A stretch of 64,000 bases of DNA, taken from NCBI GenBank assembly GCA_036417435.1, contig CM070918.1:32247523-32311522 (forward strand), given 5' to 3'. The stretch is from Inia geoffrensis (Eukaryota > Chordata > Mammalia > Artiodactyla > Iniidae). The notes beneath the pieces were generated by a model. That model searched no databases. It was not told the origin of the DNA and worked only from the letters and a program-made list of their open reading frames with translations. Positions 56,450-64,000 of the stretch are shown here, in pieces. The position numbers were made by a program, and so were the translations under genes. Position 1 is the first letter of the stretch; each line of letters starts with the position of its first letter.

Positions 56450-56868
56450 GTTATGATACTAAGTGAAGTCAGACAGAGAAAGACCAATATCATATGATAA
56501 TGCTTATATGCAGAATCTTTAAATAATGATACAAATGAACTTATTTACAAAACAGAAACAGTCTCACAGACATAGAGAAGGAACTTATGGTTACCGGGGG
56601 GAAAGGTTGGCGGGGAGGAATAGATTGGGAGTTTGGGATTGACCTGTATGCACTGCTATATTTAAAAGAGATAACCAACAAGGACCTATTGTATAGCACA
56701 GAGAACTCTGCTCAATACTCTATAATAACCTAAATGGGAAAAGAATTTGAAAAAGAATAGATACATGTCTATGTGTAACTGAATCCCTTTGCTGTACACC
56801 TGAAACTAACGCAACATTGTAAATCAACTACAACATAAGATAAACATTTTTTAAATAAATAAATAAAT
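56450..56868 (+). mobile_element. LINE-1 3' end, opposite orientation
   Basis: 'aagtgaagtcagacagagaa', 'catagagaaggaacttatgg', 'gagtttgggattgacctgta', 'aaccaacaaggacctattgt' and 'caacattgtaaatcaactac' with an AAATA tail. The flanks acattgaatgtta and gcactgaatgtta suggest a decayed duplication (about 56442-56454 and 56874-56886, so the left edge may be a few bases to the right). Confidence 0.9.
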
Positions 56869-56886
56869 GAGATGCACTGAATGTTA

Positions 56887-57767
56887 AATCAGGTTTCTTT
56901 GTGTCATGGAAACCCTTAAAGTCAAACACCACCAAATAGATGCCAAACCTCCCTTGGGAGACATGCTAAAGAGTTGTAAAACTGATTTTTTGACGCGCAG
57001 GCTCATGAGTAACCTTGAGGGAAGGCAAGAAGTTTGATTGAGAAGGCCAGTACTAAGCATTTTTTTTTAAGTCTCTGGTGTACACTGTCAGTGTTCATCA
57101 TGCAAAGCTTTGGTACCAGCAATTTCCATTGGAAAGAGTAACCAGTGGAGGGACATACAAGCAATGGGTCACTTTGGAGGGTGTTGCCAACATGGCTGCC
57201 CTTTGGTCATCTGTGGGAACAGACACTACAGTACCAGTAAGATGCAGCAGGGAAGGAGATGGCTGGTACATAGAGATGCCCAAGAGAACAAGTTCTTGGA
57301 TCTCACAAATTCCTCCTAGATGGCTCCCTGATCTGATGGGGTTGGATATCCCACAAGGCACATACAATCAGAGCCAAAGAAATGTGGTTTGGAATCTTAT
57401 TTTTCACTCCAGGCCAGTGTGGGCTAAGGAATACAGGTTCCAATTAATGTGAAAATCCTCAGTCTGTAGAAAACACATTGTGCTTGAAGAAAGCAACTCA
57501 TTGAGGGAAGTGGCTGACGAAAGCTGTGAATGGAGTGCTGGTGACCTTAGACAGGACCCCAAAGCCTGGAGTCTCTGGAAGGAATCGGTATCACCTGGGC
57601 CACAGCAAGTCTCCTCAGAGGTGATAGCCCTGAGTTGGAACCTGGAGAAAAATTTGACTGTTAAGGTGGGAAGTTGCCAGAATTTTCCATGAGAAGAATG
57701 ATATGCCTATAAGACTTCAGTGTATTAAGACTTTAGCTTCTTCTCTGATACCAATGGAAGAGGAAAA

Positions 57768-57769
<2 letters not shown>
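56887..57769. other. Unassigned sequence
   Basis: No repeat recognised. The 124-residue frame at 57078-57452 (+) is the longest non-repeat frame nearby. It shows no domain I know and no splice context, so I do not call it. Confidence 0.45.

Positions 57770-57814
<45 letters not shown>
57770..57814 (+). repeat. (GT)n microsatellite
   Basis: About 22 perfect GT units following AAAAAA. Confidence 0.98.
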
Positions 57815-57815
<1 letters not shown>

Positions 57816-59479
57816 TAAAGCAGGGATAGGAGTGACTTCTCTGTTAACTCACAAAGACGACCTCCCTCCACGTTGCCATCATGACTTGTTTCACAGGTCC
57901 TTGCAATGCAAATGTCTATCAGCACAGAAAGAAATTTCTCCAGGGAGAAGACAAAGCTAGATCTAGACTCCTCCAAGGGAGGAAAGAACTTGGGAAGAAA
58001 AGGAATTCAACCAAGAACTGAAGACACCAAGGAGAGGGGTGTTAGAGAACATTAACCTCCTGATTCCTGAGCATGGGGGAATGATACTCACAAGGTCTCT
58101 GGCTCTTCCGTGACTCCATGACACTGCAGGAAGCCTACAGGGGCTTTCATGGCATCTGTGCTGCTGAGGAATTTTTAGAAGGTGTCTCTTTTGGCCACTC
58201 AGTGTTGGAGGCTCCAGATCTAGAAGGAAGTAGATGATTCTGTTGAAGTTTGGGGCTGGGGGGAAGAGGGAGGTGGGAAGGAAAGCCAGCAGACACAGAA
58301 GCCGACCAAACAGACCTGAGCGCCCACTGGGTCCCTCCTCACCTAGGTGCTGGGGTGGAAGCTTCGATGCTTGTCAGACAGAATGTCAGGGCTGCAAGGG
58401 CCTGACAGTCAGATAGTACCTGAACTTCAGTGATTTCAGATTTTTGTAGTTTTTATGAACATTTTTTTAAAACGAACATTTTTACAGGAAAACTCATATC
58501 ACTCTTATAAACAGAAACCTAAGCTCTATTGCCAAAAGAAGGTAATTAAATAACAACTATGATAATAAAAACAACAGAAATCATATTAAGATATTGAGTG
58601 ATAGCTTTATGCTGACTCCTGCTGAGAAGACCTCCTCTCTCACCCTCTCTCTCTAAGAGACAGGAGCAAATGTTAGGAGGATATTAAGACACACAGGGCC
58701 TGAAGGACAAAGAAAAAACCCTGTGTGCCTGAGTACTCTCATAGCCACAACCTGGGAGCTCCACCCCAGTTTACCTCTACTGTCAGTGAAGGTCAAATCC
58801 CCAAGGTCATCCTCACCTGGGTCCTCATCCTCTTGCTGGATCCAATCTCCCATTATTCCCCTTTCTCCCAAAGCCACAGTGCTCTGTGGAAATAAACTTT
58901 ATCTTCAACAGATACCCCTGTATCCTTAACTTCTCCCCTAAACATCTTCTTCACCTCCTTGCCTTCACTGAATACCTAAGCATCCCAGGATGGGTTCTCT
59001 GCAAGCCGCGAGATGCTGAAATGGAGTCTGGCACGCAGGGTATTTGTTAGGGACCAGCTCCTGTGAAGGGGGTTGGGTGGGAGCAGGGTGGGACGGAGGG
59101 AGATGCTGAGTGTGCATTTCCTGCTTTGGGGCCCAGCGGCTCTCCGCAGCCCTGGAGAAAGCAGTGGCTGGAGGCTGTCCTTGCAGGTGGATCTGGGTGC
59201 TAGTCTCTGTGTTCACCACCCCAGGCAACCCAGATTCCCCTGCAGCCCTGGCAAGCGGGACTTGGCTTTTTCTTCTCATGCTGTGCATACTCCAAGATCT
59301 AATGGGGGATCAGAGACTCCTTGCTTCTCTCTTTGCCTCTCATTCCAACTCTTTTCCCTCCTCCAAGGGCCCCCGTGCCATGAGGTGCCTGCTATCAGCT
59401 GACCCTCTTTACAGTCACTCATAGATCACACCGCAGCCCCCTGCCTGCCCCCGGACCCAGCGCATGAGCCTCGTTCATG
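57815..59479. other. Unassigned region
   Basis: About 1.7 kb with no gene recognised. The part 58965-59420 has phrases such as 'gagatgctgaaatggagtct' and 'gttagggaccagctcctgtg' that hint at an old interspersed repeat. I cannot name it. Overlapping frames at 58965-59424 on both strands are not credible. Confidence 0.45.
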
Positions 59480-59872
59480 GGTTACACCGGCAGCACTTCA
59501 CTCTTTCCCACCCCCCTGCCCCGCCCCCATCCTGTACCATTTTTTGTGACTTCAACACCCTCTGGCTATGACTCCAGCATCCACTATCTCCACCTCATCA
59601 CTTTCAGTTGTGCATTTCTACACCTCAGCCAAACTGCCCTTGGCACCTCGCCCTATTTTAATTCTTTTCATGACTTGTGCCATTATGATATGGTTAATAT
59701 CTATTGATTGTTTCTGATCTGACCTTCCCCCGCCTCCCAGGATAAAAGCTCCAAGAGAGTAGGGTCCTTTTCTGTCTGGTTCACCTCTCACCCTCAGAGC
59801 TCAGAACCTACTTGGCATGTACTAGGCATTCTCAATAAGCGTTTGTTGAATGAATGAATGAATGAATGATTC
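59480..59872 (+). repeat. L2 LINE 3' end with TGAA expansion
   Basis: The end is clear: 'taaaagctccaagagagtag', 'cttggcatgtactaggcatt', 'ctcaataagcgtttgttgaa', then TGAA units to about 59870. The left part before 59690 is less certain. Confidence 0.85.
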
Positions 59873-60039
59873 AATCAGTCAAACGGAGATTTTCTTCTAA
59901 AGTAATGAGTAGAACTACAATAAAATTTAAAAGTGAATTATATTTTCCCCTGAGTAAGCTGATTGATGTTAATTAACGTTCAGACCTCTTAACACTTTTG
60001 TATGTCCACACCCCGCATGCTGGGAAACACTGGTCTGAC

Positions 60040-60160
60040 TCAACCCTTTCCTTTCAGCGACGCAGAAGCTGAGACCAGGGCAGGGCAGAGACTTGTCTGA
60101 GGTCTCAGGGAAGGAAGCTAAGGATCCAGGCCTCTTGACTCTCTATTTAACCATCTTCAC
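60040..60160 (-). repeat. Possible MIR fragment, reverse
   Basis: 'gcagaagctgagaccagggc' and 'aggatccaggcctcttgact' resemble the reverse MIR core. Confidence 0.45.
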
Positions 60161-60189
60161 ATCCCTCTGTCTTCTCTTATTGTGAACAG

Positions 60190-60632
60190 GATGGTCGTTT
60201 CACCAAGTGGTGTTGTGAAAAGAGCTGGTCTTGTGAAGGGCTGGCCTCAAGTTCTGGCTCTACCCCCCACCAGTGGAGCAGTTTGGGGCTGCTGTCAACC
60301 CTCAGAAACGGGGACGTTGGGCTTCCCTGGTGGCGCAGTGGTTGAGAGTCCGCCTGCCGATGCAGGGGACACGGGTTCGTGCCCCGGTCCGGGAAGATCC
60401 CACATGCCGCGGGGCGGCTGGGCCCGTGAGCCATGGCCACTGAGCCTGCGCGTCCGGAGCCTGTGCTCCGCAACGGGAGAGGCCGCAACAGTGAGAGGCC
60501 CGCGTGCCGCAAAAAAAAAAAACCGGGGACGTTAAACCCTCCTATCTGCAATGTTGGGAGACTTAACAAATGAACCGTCGCCAGCAACACCTAGTATATT
60601 GCTGATACTCCATAAATGTTAATTCCCATCCT
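60190..60632 (+). repeat. MIR SINE split by a young SINE
   Basis: 'gaaaagagctggtcttgtga', 'caagttctggctctaccccc' and, after the SINE, 'atattgctgatactccataa' give a forward MIR. Confidence 0.75.
60319..60520 (+). mobile_element. CHR-2-like tRNA SINE, best-preserved copy
   Basis: Head 'gggcttccctggtggcgcag', A box near 60331-60341, B box near 60374-60383, the GC-rich body and a short A tail. The 13-base duplication aaMcggggacgtt is at 60306-60318 and 60521-60533 with one mismatch. It looks young from its high CpG content. Confidence 0.97.
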
Positions 60633-60749
60633 GAGAGATTCATTCTATATTTATTTTATTGAGCTGCCTTTTAGAGTGTCAGGTGCTACCTCAGACCCAG
60701 GCAATTTAATTCATGGTTTAGTTGAAAGGATGGTGGCGTAGCTGGTTAA

Positions 60750-60798
60750 TTTGATCACATTTTGATAATGAAGTTTTGATCACATTTTGATAATGAAG
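60750..60798 (+). repeat. 24-bp tandem duplication
   Basis: The unit tttgatcacattttgataat plus gaag occurs twice, at 60750-60773 and 60775-60798, without a mismatch. Confidence 0.95.
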
Positions 60799-60953
60799 GC
60801 TCTTTACGTTTGCTTGCCAGATAGAAGGCAAGAAGACACAGTGCTAGGTAAAAAGATAATCCATAGAAAAGTCCTCCACAGAGGGAGTCACCAAGCTTAC
60901 ACACAACCAGCACTCATGAGAGGCTCCCAGTGGTGAGAGGATGGAGGAGGGTT

Positions 60954-61009
60954 AAGGGGGAAAGGGGAAGGGGGGAGGGGGAGAAAGGGAGGGGGAAGGG
61001 GAGGGGAAG
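60954..61009 (+). repeat. G-rich purine tract
   Basis: Fifty-six consecutive purines with at least five runs of four or more G. G-quadruplex or triplex formation is possible. Confidence 0.9.
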
Positions 61010-61079
61010 CAGCCAAGCTGCTCAGGTCCCGGGATATCTGTGTGACGGTGGCCACTGGGGAATGACACAGGACTGACAG

Positions 61080-61325
61080 TATTCGTAAAAGTTTTCAGAG
61101 CACAAGCTTTGAAGTCAGACTGATGGAGGTTCAGACCCTGGTTCTGCCAGATACTCTGTGACACTTTGGGTGACAAAGTATCTCTCAGAGCTTCAGCTTT
61201 CCCATACCTATAGTAAGGACAAGGTAGGACCTTTCTTGTAGACTTGCTGTGAGAATTAAATAAACCAACTATGAAAATCACAGTGCCTGGAACATAAAAC
61301 ATCCGAGAGTTTGTCGATTATTGTT
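61080..61325 (+). repeat. MIR SINE, nearly full length
   Basis: 'agagcacaagctttgaagtc', 'cagaccctggttctgccaga', 'cttgctgtgagaattaaata' and 'cacagtgcctggaacataaa' form a forward MIR. Confidence 0.9.
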
Positions 61326-61584
61326 AATGATTGTCATTGGAATGCCACCTTCTTTCATCAAGCTCAGGTCGATAGAGGTAGTGTCAGTGCCTGAAGCAAG
61401 TCAGTCCTCAACTCCAGACACTAGATCCCCCCTCCTCCTGCCTTCCCTCTCTGTCACCCCTCCCCCTCCTCCTGAATTCTATGATAGACTCTGGCTTTCA
61501 TGCTTTCATGCAGAGGTCACTCTCCAGGTTATTTTTAGACTTGGAATGTTCCATGTCCTGAAAGAGGACACAGGGTTTTGGTCA

Positions 61585-61735
61585 TGGAGCCAATCCTGGG
61601 CCAGGAGTCAAAGATTAGGATTTAAGTCTTGGCTTTTGCTTACTGGCCGTCCATGCTTAGGTAAATACTTTTTCCTCTCGGGTCCTCAGTTTCCTCCTCT
61701 ATAAAAAGGCGGTAATAACCATCCCTTGGGAGGCA
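61585..61735 (+). repeat. MIR SINE fragment
   Basis: 'gatttaagtcttggcttttg', 'ctcagtttcctcctctataa' and 'ggcggtaataaccatccctt' are forward MIR. Confidence 0.8.
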
Positions 61736-61742
61736 GTGACCC

Positions 61743-61910
61743 AACAGAACAAAGGCTTTGGAGTCATGCCGACCTTCTTCCAGTATTGGCTGAACAACAC
61801 CCTGAAGATCTCAGGAAACATACTTCCCTTTCCTGGGCCTCAGTTTCCTCCCCAAAATGGAGATTATGGTAACTCTCTCCCAGGTAGATGTGAAGGTTAA
61901 TTGAGTTAGT
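61743..61910 (+). repeat. MIR SINE
   Basis: 'aaaggctttggagtcatgcc', 'gggcctcagtttcctcccca' and 'cccaggtagatgtgaaggtt' are forward MIR. Confidence 0.85.
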
Positions 61911-62085
61911 TAACATTTCTTGAGCACTTGTTATCTGCCAGATGCTCTTCCGAGAGCTTTACAAATTTAAAGGCATTTACAGATGAGAAAACTGAGGCAC
62001 AGAGAGGTTAAGTGACTGGCCCAAGATCACCCAGCTAGGATTCAGCTCCCAACCATCGGGCTCCAATGCATGTTAACTTCTGCTG
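61911..62085 (-). repeat. MIR SINE, reverse orientation
   Basis: 'cttgttatctgccagatgct', 'cagatgagaaaactgaggca', 'cagagaggttaagtgactgg' and 'cccaagatcacccagctagg' are reverse MIR, well preserved. Confidence 0.9.
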
Positions 62086-62094
62086 CCTCTCATG

Positions 62095-62200
62095 CATGAT
62101 GCCTGCAAAACACTGAGCACAGTGCCCAATACATAATAGGCACTCAATAAACATTCGCTGTTATTACTACTTCATGGGGTTTCTGTGAAGATAAATGAAT
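62095..62200 (+). repeat. MIR SINE 3' part
   Basis: 'gagcacagtgcccaatacat' and 'aataggcactcaataaacat' with 'cgctgttattact' are the forward MIR end. Confidence 0.8.
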
Positions 62201-62312
62201 GCTCTACCTTCAAATACTTGGGAAATTTCTGTATACACAGAAATCAGCAATGCAAATGCAAATGCAAACCAAGAAAACCTGAAACTACTGTTACCCAGCC
62301 CCATCTCCTACA

Positions 62313-62512
62313 TCAGGAGTTGGGAGACAGAGTCCAGCTAGCTGCCACCTGTTTTTGTAAATAAAGTTTTATTGAAACATAGCCACACATATTCATTTAC
62401 ATATTGACTACAGCAGAAGTGAACAATTCTGACAGAGACCATATGGCCTGCAAAATCTAAAATATATACTGTCAAGCCCTTTATATAGATAAAAAAAAAA
62501 ATTTGCTGAATC
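62313..62512 (-). mobile_element. MER3-like hAT DNA transposon, reverse copy
   Basis: 'gtaaataaagttttattgaa', 'acatagccacacatattcat', 'ctgacagagaccatatggcc' and 'tgcaaaatctaaaatatata' are the reverse of the copy at 17.4 kb. Confidence 0.75.
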
Positions 62513-62569
62513 CTGTCTTAAATCATGTATTTTAACTAGAGTTCCTCAACAGTCAGATTTGTTTGCTCA

Positions 62570-62630
62570 GTAAAGACATGACGCAATGGAAAAGTTATTG
62601 ACTTTGGAGTCAGAACAAAAGAACAGCAAA
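62570..62630 (+). repeat. MIR SINE 5' fragment
   Basis: 'gcaatggaaaagttattgac' and 'tttggagtcagaac' resemble the forward MIR start. Confidence 0.5.
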
Positions 62631-62639
62631 GCCACCTGA

Positions 62640-62860
62640 CACCTCCTGAGTGCCCATGCCATGGCTGGCAGTAGCTAAGTGTCTGATATGCATAACTTCA
62701 CCTAATCTTAACAAGCCCATACAATAGGATCATTCCCATGTTACAGATGAAGAAACTGAGGCTCAGAGAGGTTAAGCAACTTGCTTAAGGCCACACAGCT
62801 GGAACTTGGGGGAGGCAGAACTCAAGTTCAAATCCACAGCTCTACTCCTAACCCTTGCTT
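62640..62860 (-). repeat. MIR SINE, reverse orientation
   Basis: 'ttacagatgaagaaactgag', 'gctcagagaggttaagcaac', 'cttaaggccacacagctgga' and 'aactcaagttcaaatccaca' are reverse MIR. Confidence 0.92.
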
Positions 62861-63052
62861 CCCACGTCCTGCAGGCTCCAGAGCCAGCCTTGTCCCTTCC
62901 TAGCCACGCAGGGACATTTGAGTCCTTACTCTGGCTCTGGTAATGGATGTCTTGATCAGTTCCAAAGCATCCCCGATTATCATTTGTCCTTCCGTTTTCT
63001 TCACTCTCCCTCTCTTTCCCAAGAAAAAAGGAAAGACCTGCCCCCTCCCACC

Positions 63053-63053
<1 letters not shown>

Positions 63054-63086
<33 letters not shown>
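63054..63086 (+). repeat. (CA)n microsatellite
   Basis: About 16 CA units. The 168-residue minus-strand frame at 62772-63278 reads through this repeat and the MIR and is not a gene. Confidence 0.95.
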
Positions 63087-63089
<3 letters not shown>

Positions 63090-63654
63090 CCCTTGGTGGT
63101 GTGTGCTGAGCAGGGATGGATTAAAGAAATAGAAAGATAGGAAATCAATATGTAAATGGGTGGATTTTTTCTTTTTTCGTTTGCAATTCAAAGTCATTTG
63201 GCCAATTGTCAAAATGTCAACTGTGAGTTTTCTCTCTTGTTTTCTCTCCACATACTTCTCAGCTTCCTCGCCTTTCATGGTGTGCGCTGTTTTTGTTGGC
63301 CCTGCTATGGAGGAGGGAGAAATCCATCGGTTTCATTAGCTCTTTGAAAAACGAGGTGGGACCAAGTTGGCGAGGTGACGAGGTCACCAAGAGTCATTTA
63401 TCATTTTCGATGAGGCATAATGAACTCCTCGAAGCTGGACTCTAATTTAATTGTCTTCTACTTAATTGAGGAGAAGGAAGCCTGTTCCAAGGTACTGACT
63501 GAAGGTGTTTTTATTGAAACGGAGACAGTTCTCATTTGTAGCCTGTAGGTGACAGGGAAAAAAAACTGCTTCTTGTTAAACTGTCTCTCACTCTCTCGCT
63601 CATTCAGTGCAATCTTTATTTTGTGTCTAGTGGAGTCTAGATTTTCCTCTCCCG
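63090..63654. other. Repeat-free block, candidate conserved non-coding element
   Basis: No repeat recognised over about 560 bases. It holds homeodomain-type TAATTG/TTAATTG words near 63443-63470 and an inverted pair ggtgac-gag-gtcacc at 63374-63388. Composition and motif mix recall developmental enhancers. That is inference only. Confidence 0.35.
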
Positions 63655-63965
63655 ACTGATCCATCCCCTTCCAGTAAATGGCACCACCATCCATCCAGCT
63701 GCCCAGGCTGAAAAGAAAGGAGTGTGATTCCTCACACCCCATAGTTTCATCGGGGAGCCCATCAGCAAGTCCAATCAGCTCCATCAAAGCTGACCATTTC
63801 TCACCATCCCTGGTGACAACTTTCCTGATTCAAGCCACCACTAACACTCACCTGAATATCTATAAACCTTCTCAATATTTTCCTGTTTCCACTCTTTACC
63901 CTCCCAAGTTCTCTGTCCGTTCAGCAGCCCAAGTATGGAAAATCTAAGTCAGATGATACCACTTG
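63655..63965 (+). repeat. L2 LINE copy, cut by or close to the window end
   Basis: 'gagtgtgattcctcacaccc', 'catcagcaagtccaatcagc', 'gaccatttctcaccatccct' and 'gattcaagccaccactaaca' follow the internal L2 order ('gagtcatccttgattcc...ccatcagcaagtcc...ccacttctcaccatc'). Confidence 0.85.
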
Positions 63966-64000
63966 AATTAGTTATCAACTGCAGCAGAACAAATGACCTC
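63966..64000 (+). repeat. Start of another old repeat, truncated by the window
   Basis: 'agttatcaactgcagcagaa' and 'caaatgacctc' resemble the 'tctattgctgtgtaacaaac' type seen near 3055. Too short to name. Confidence 0.35.

Larger units (their letters stand above)
60633..61079. other. Unassigned sequence with two small repeats
   Basis: Contains a 24-base tandem duplication (60750-60773 and 60775-60798) and a 56-base pure purine tract (60954-61009). The frame at 60952-61302 (-) reads through the purine tract. Confidence 0.5.

Noticed and set aside
57078..57452. 124-residue frame on the plus strand
   Set aside because: Open and not repeat-derived as far as I can see, but without a recognisable domain, splice context or neighbouring exon. 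It is a normal chance length for 64 kb in six frames.
60319..60520. Functional tRNA gene suggested by A and B boxes
   Set aside because: The boxes belong to the tRNA-derived head of a SINE. There is no intact acceptor stem or clover-leaf.
60177..60590. 137-residue (-) and 117-residue (+) frames
   Set aside because: Both are translations of a CHR SINE plus MIR flanks.
62772..63278. 168-residue frame on the minus strand
   Set aside because: It runs through a MIR and a CA repeat (run of Cys-Val) and shows no domain.

Overview
This is a 64 kb stretch of mammalian nuclear DNA with no gene that I can identify. The host is very probably a cetacean. Twelve tRNA-derived SINEs of the CHR type carry the head 'gcttccctggtggcgcagtgg' or 'gggacttccctgg' plus a B box. 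Seven short LINE-1 3' ends belong to the type common in cetartiodactyls, and I saw no BovB LINE of the kind that fills ruminant genomes. The rest is old mammalian repeat (MIR, L2, L3/CR1-like, MLT1, MER20, MER3-like, Tigger-type, old L1), simple repeats and unassigned single-copy sequence. No open frame looks like a conserved protein. The only protein signal I trust is a broken LINE-1 ORF2 piece near 38.7 kb. The window is therefore intergenic or inside a large intron. One 96-base stretch at 12766-12861 has good splice signals and is flagged as a candidate exon only. Layout. 0-22.9 kb: no CHR SINE; old L2, MIR, MER20, MLT1, two old L1 blocks, a Tigger-like DNA transposon, an unresolved repeat family, two short palindromes near 9.6 and 9.9 kb and a perfect hairpin at 10.88 kb. 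22.9-28.8 kb: dense young retroposons; SINEs lie inside old L1s and one L1 3' end has a 12-base target duplication. 28.8-35 kb: AT-rich and repeat-poor apart from a CA repeat, old L1 pieces and one SINE. 35-38.9 kb: an L2 copy that hosts a polypyrimidine minisatellite, then a stack of reverse-strand L1s. 39-51 kb: MIR and L2 with nested SINEs. The clearest structure of the window is at 46.1-47.1 kb: a SINE interrupted by a retroposed polyadenylated transcript, itself interrupted by a younger SINE, all three layers with target duplications. 51-64 kb: L1 ends inserted in opposite directions beside and inside a MIR, a GT repeat, a dense MIR cluster at 61.1-62.9 kb, and a repeat-free block at 63.1-63.65 kb that reads like a conserved non-coding element. 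No genes work together here. The history visible is of L1 machinery mobilising L1, SINE and cellular RNA. Repeat names come from memory of consensus features, so family is firmer than subfamily and edges are approximate unless a target duplication fixes them. Nothing here amounts to a new biological system; the best leads are the triple nest, the minisatellite, the candidate exon and the possible regulatory blocks.
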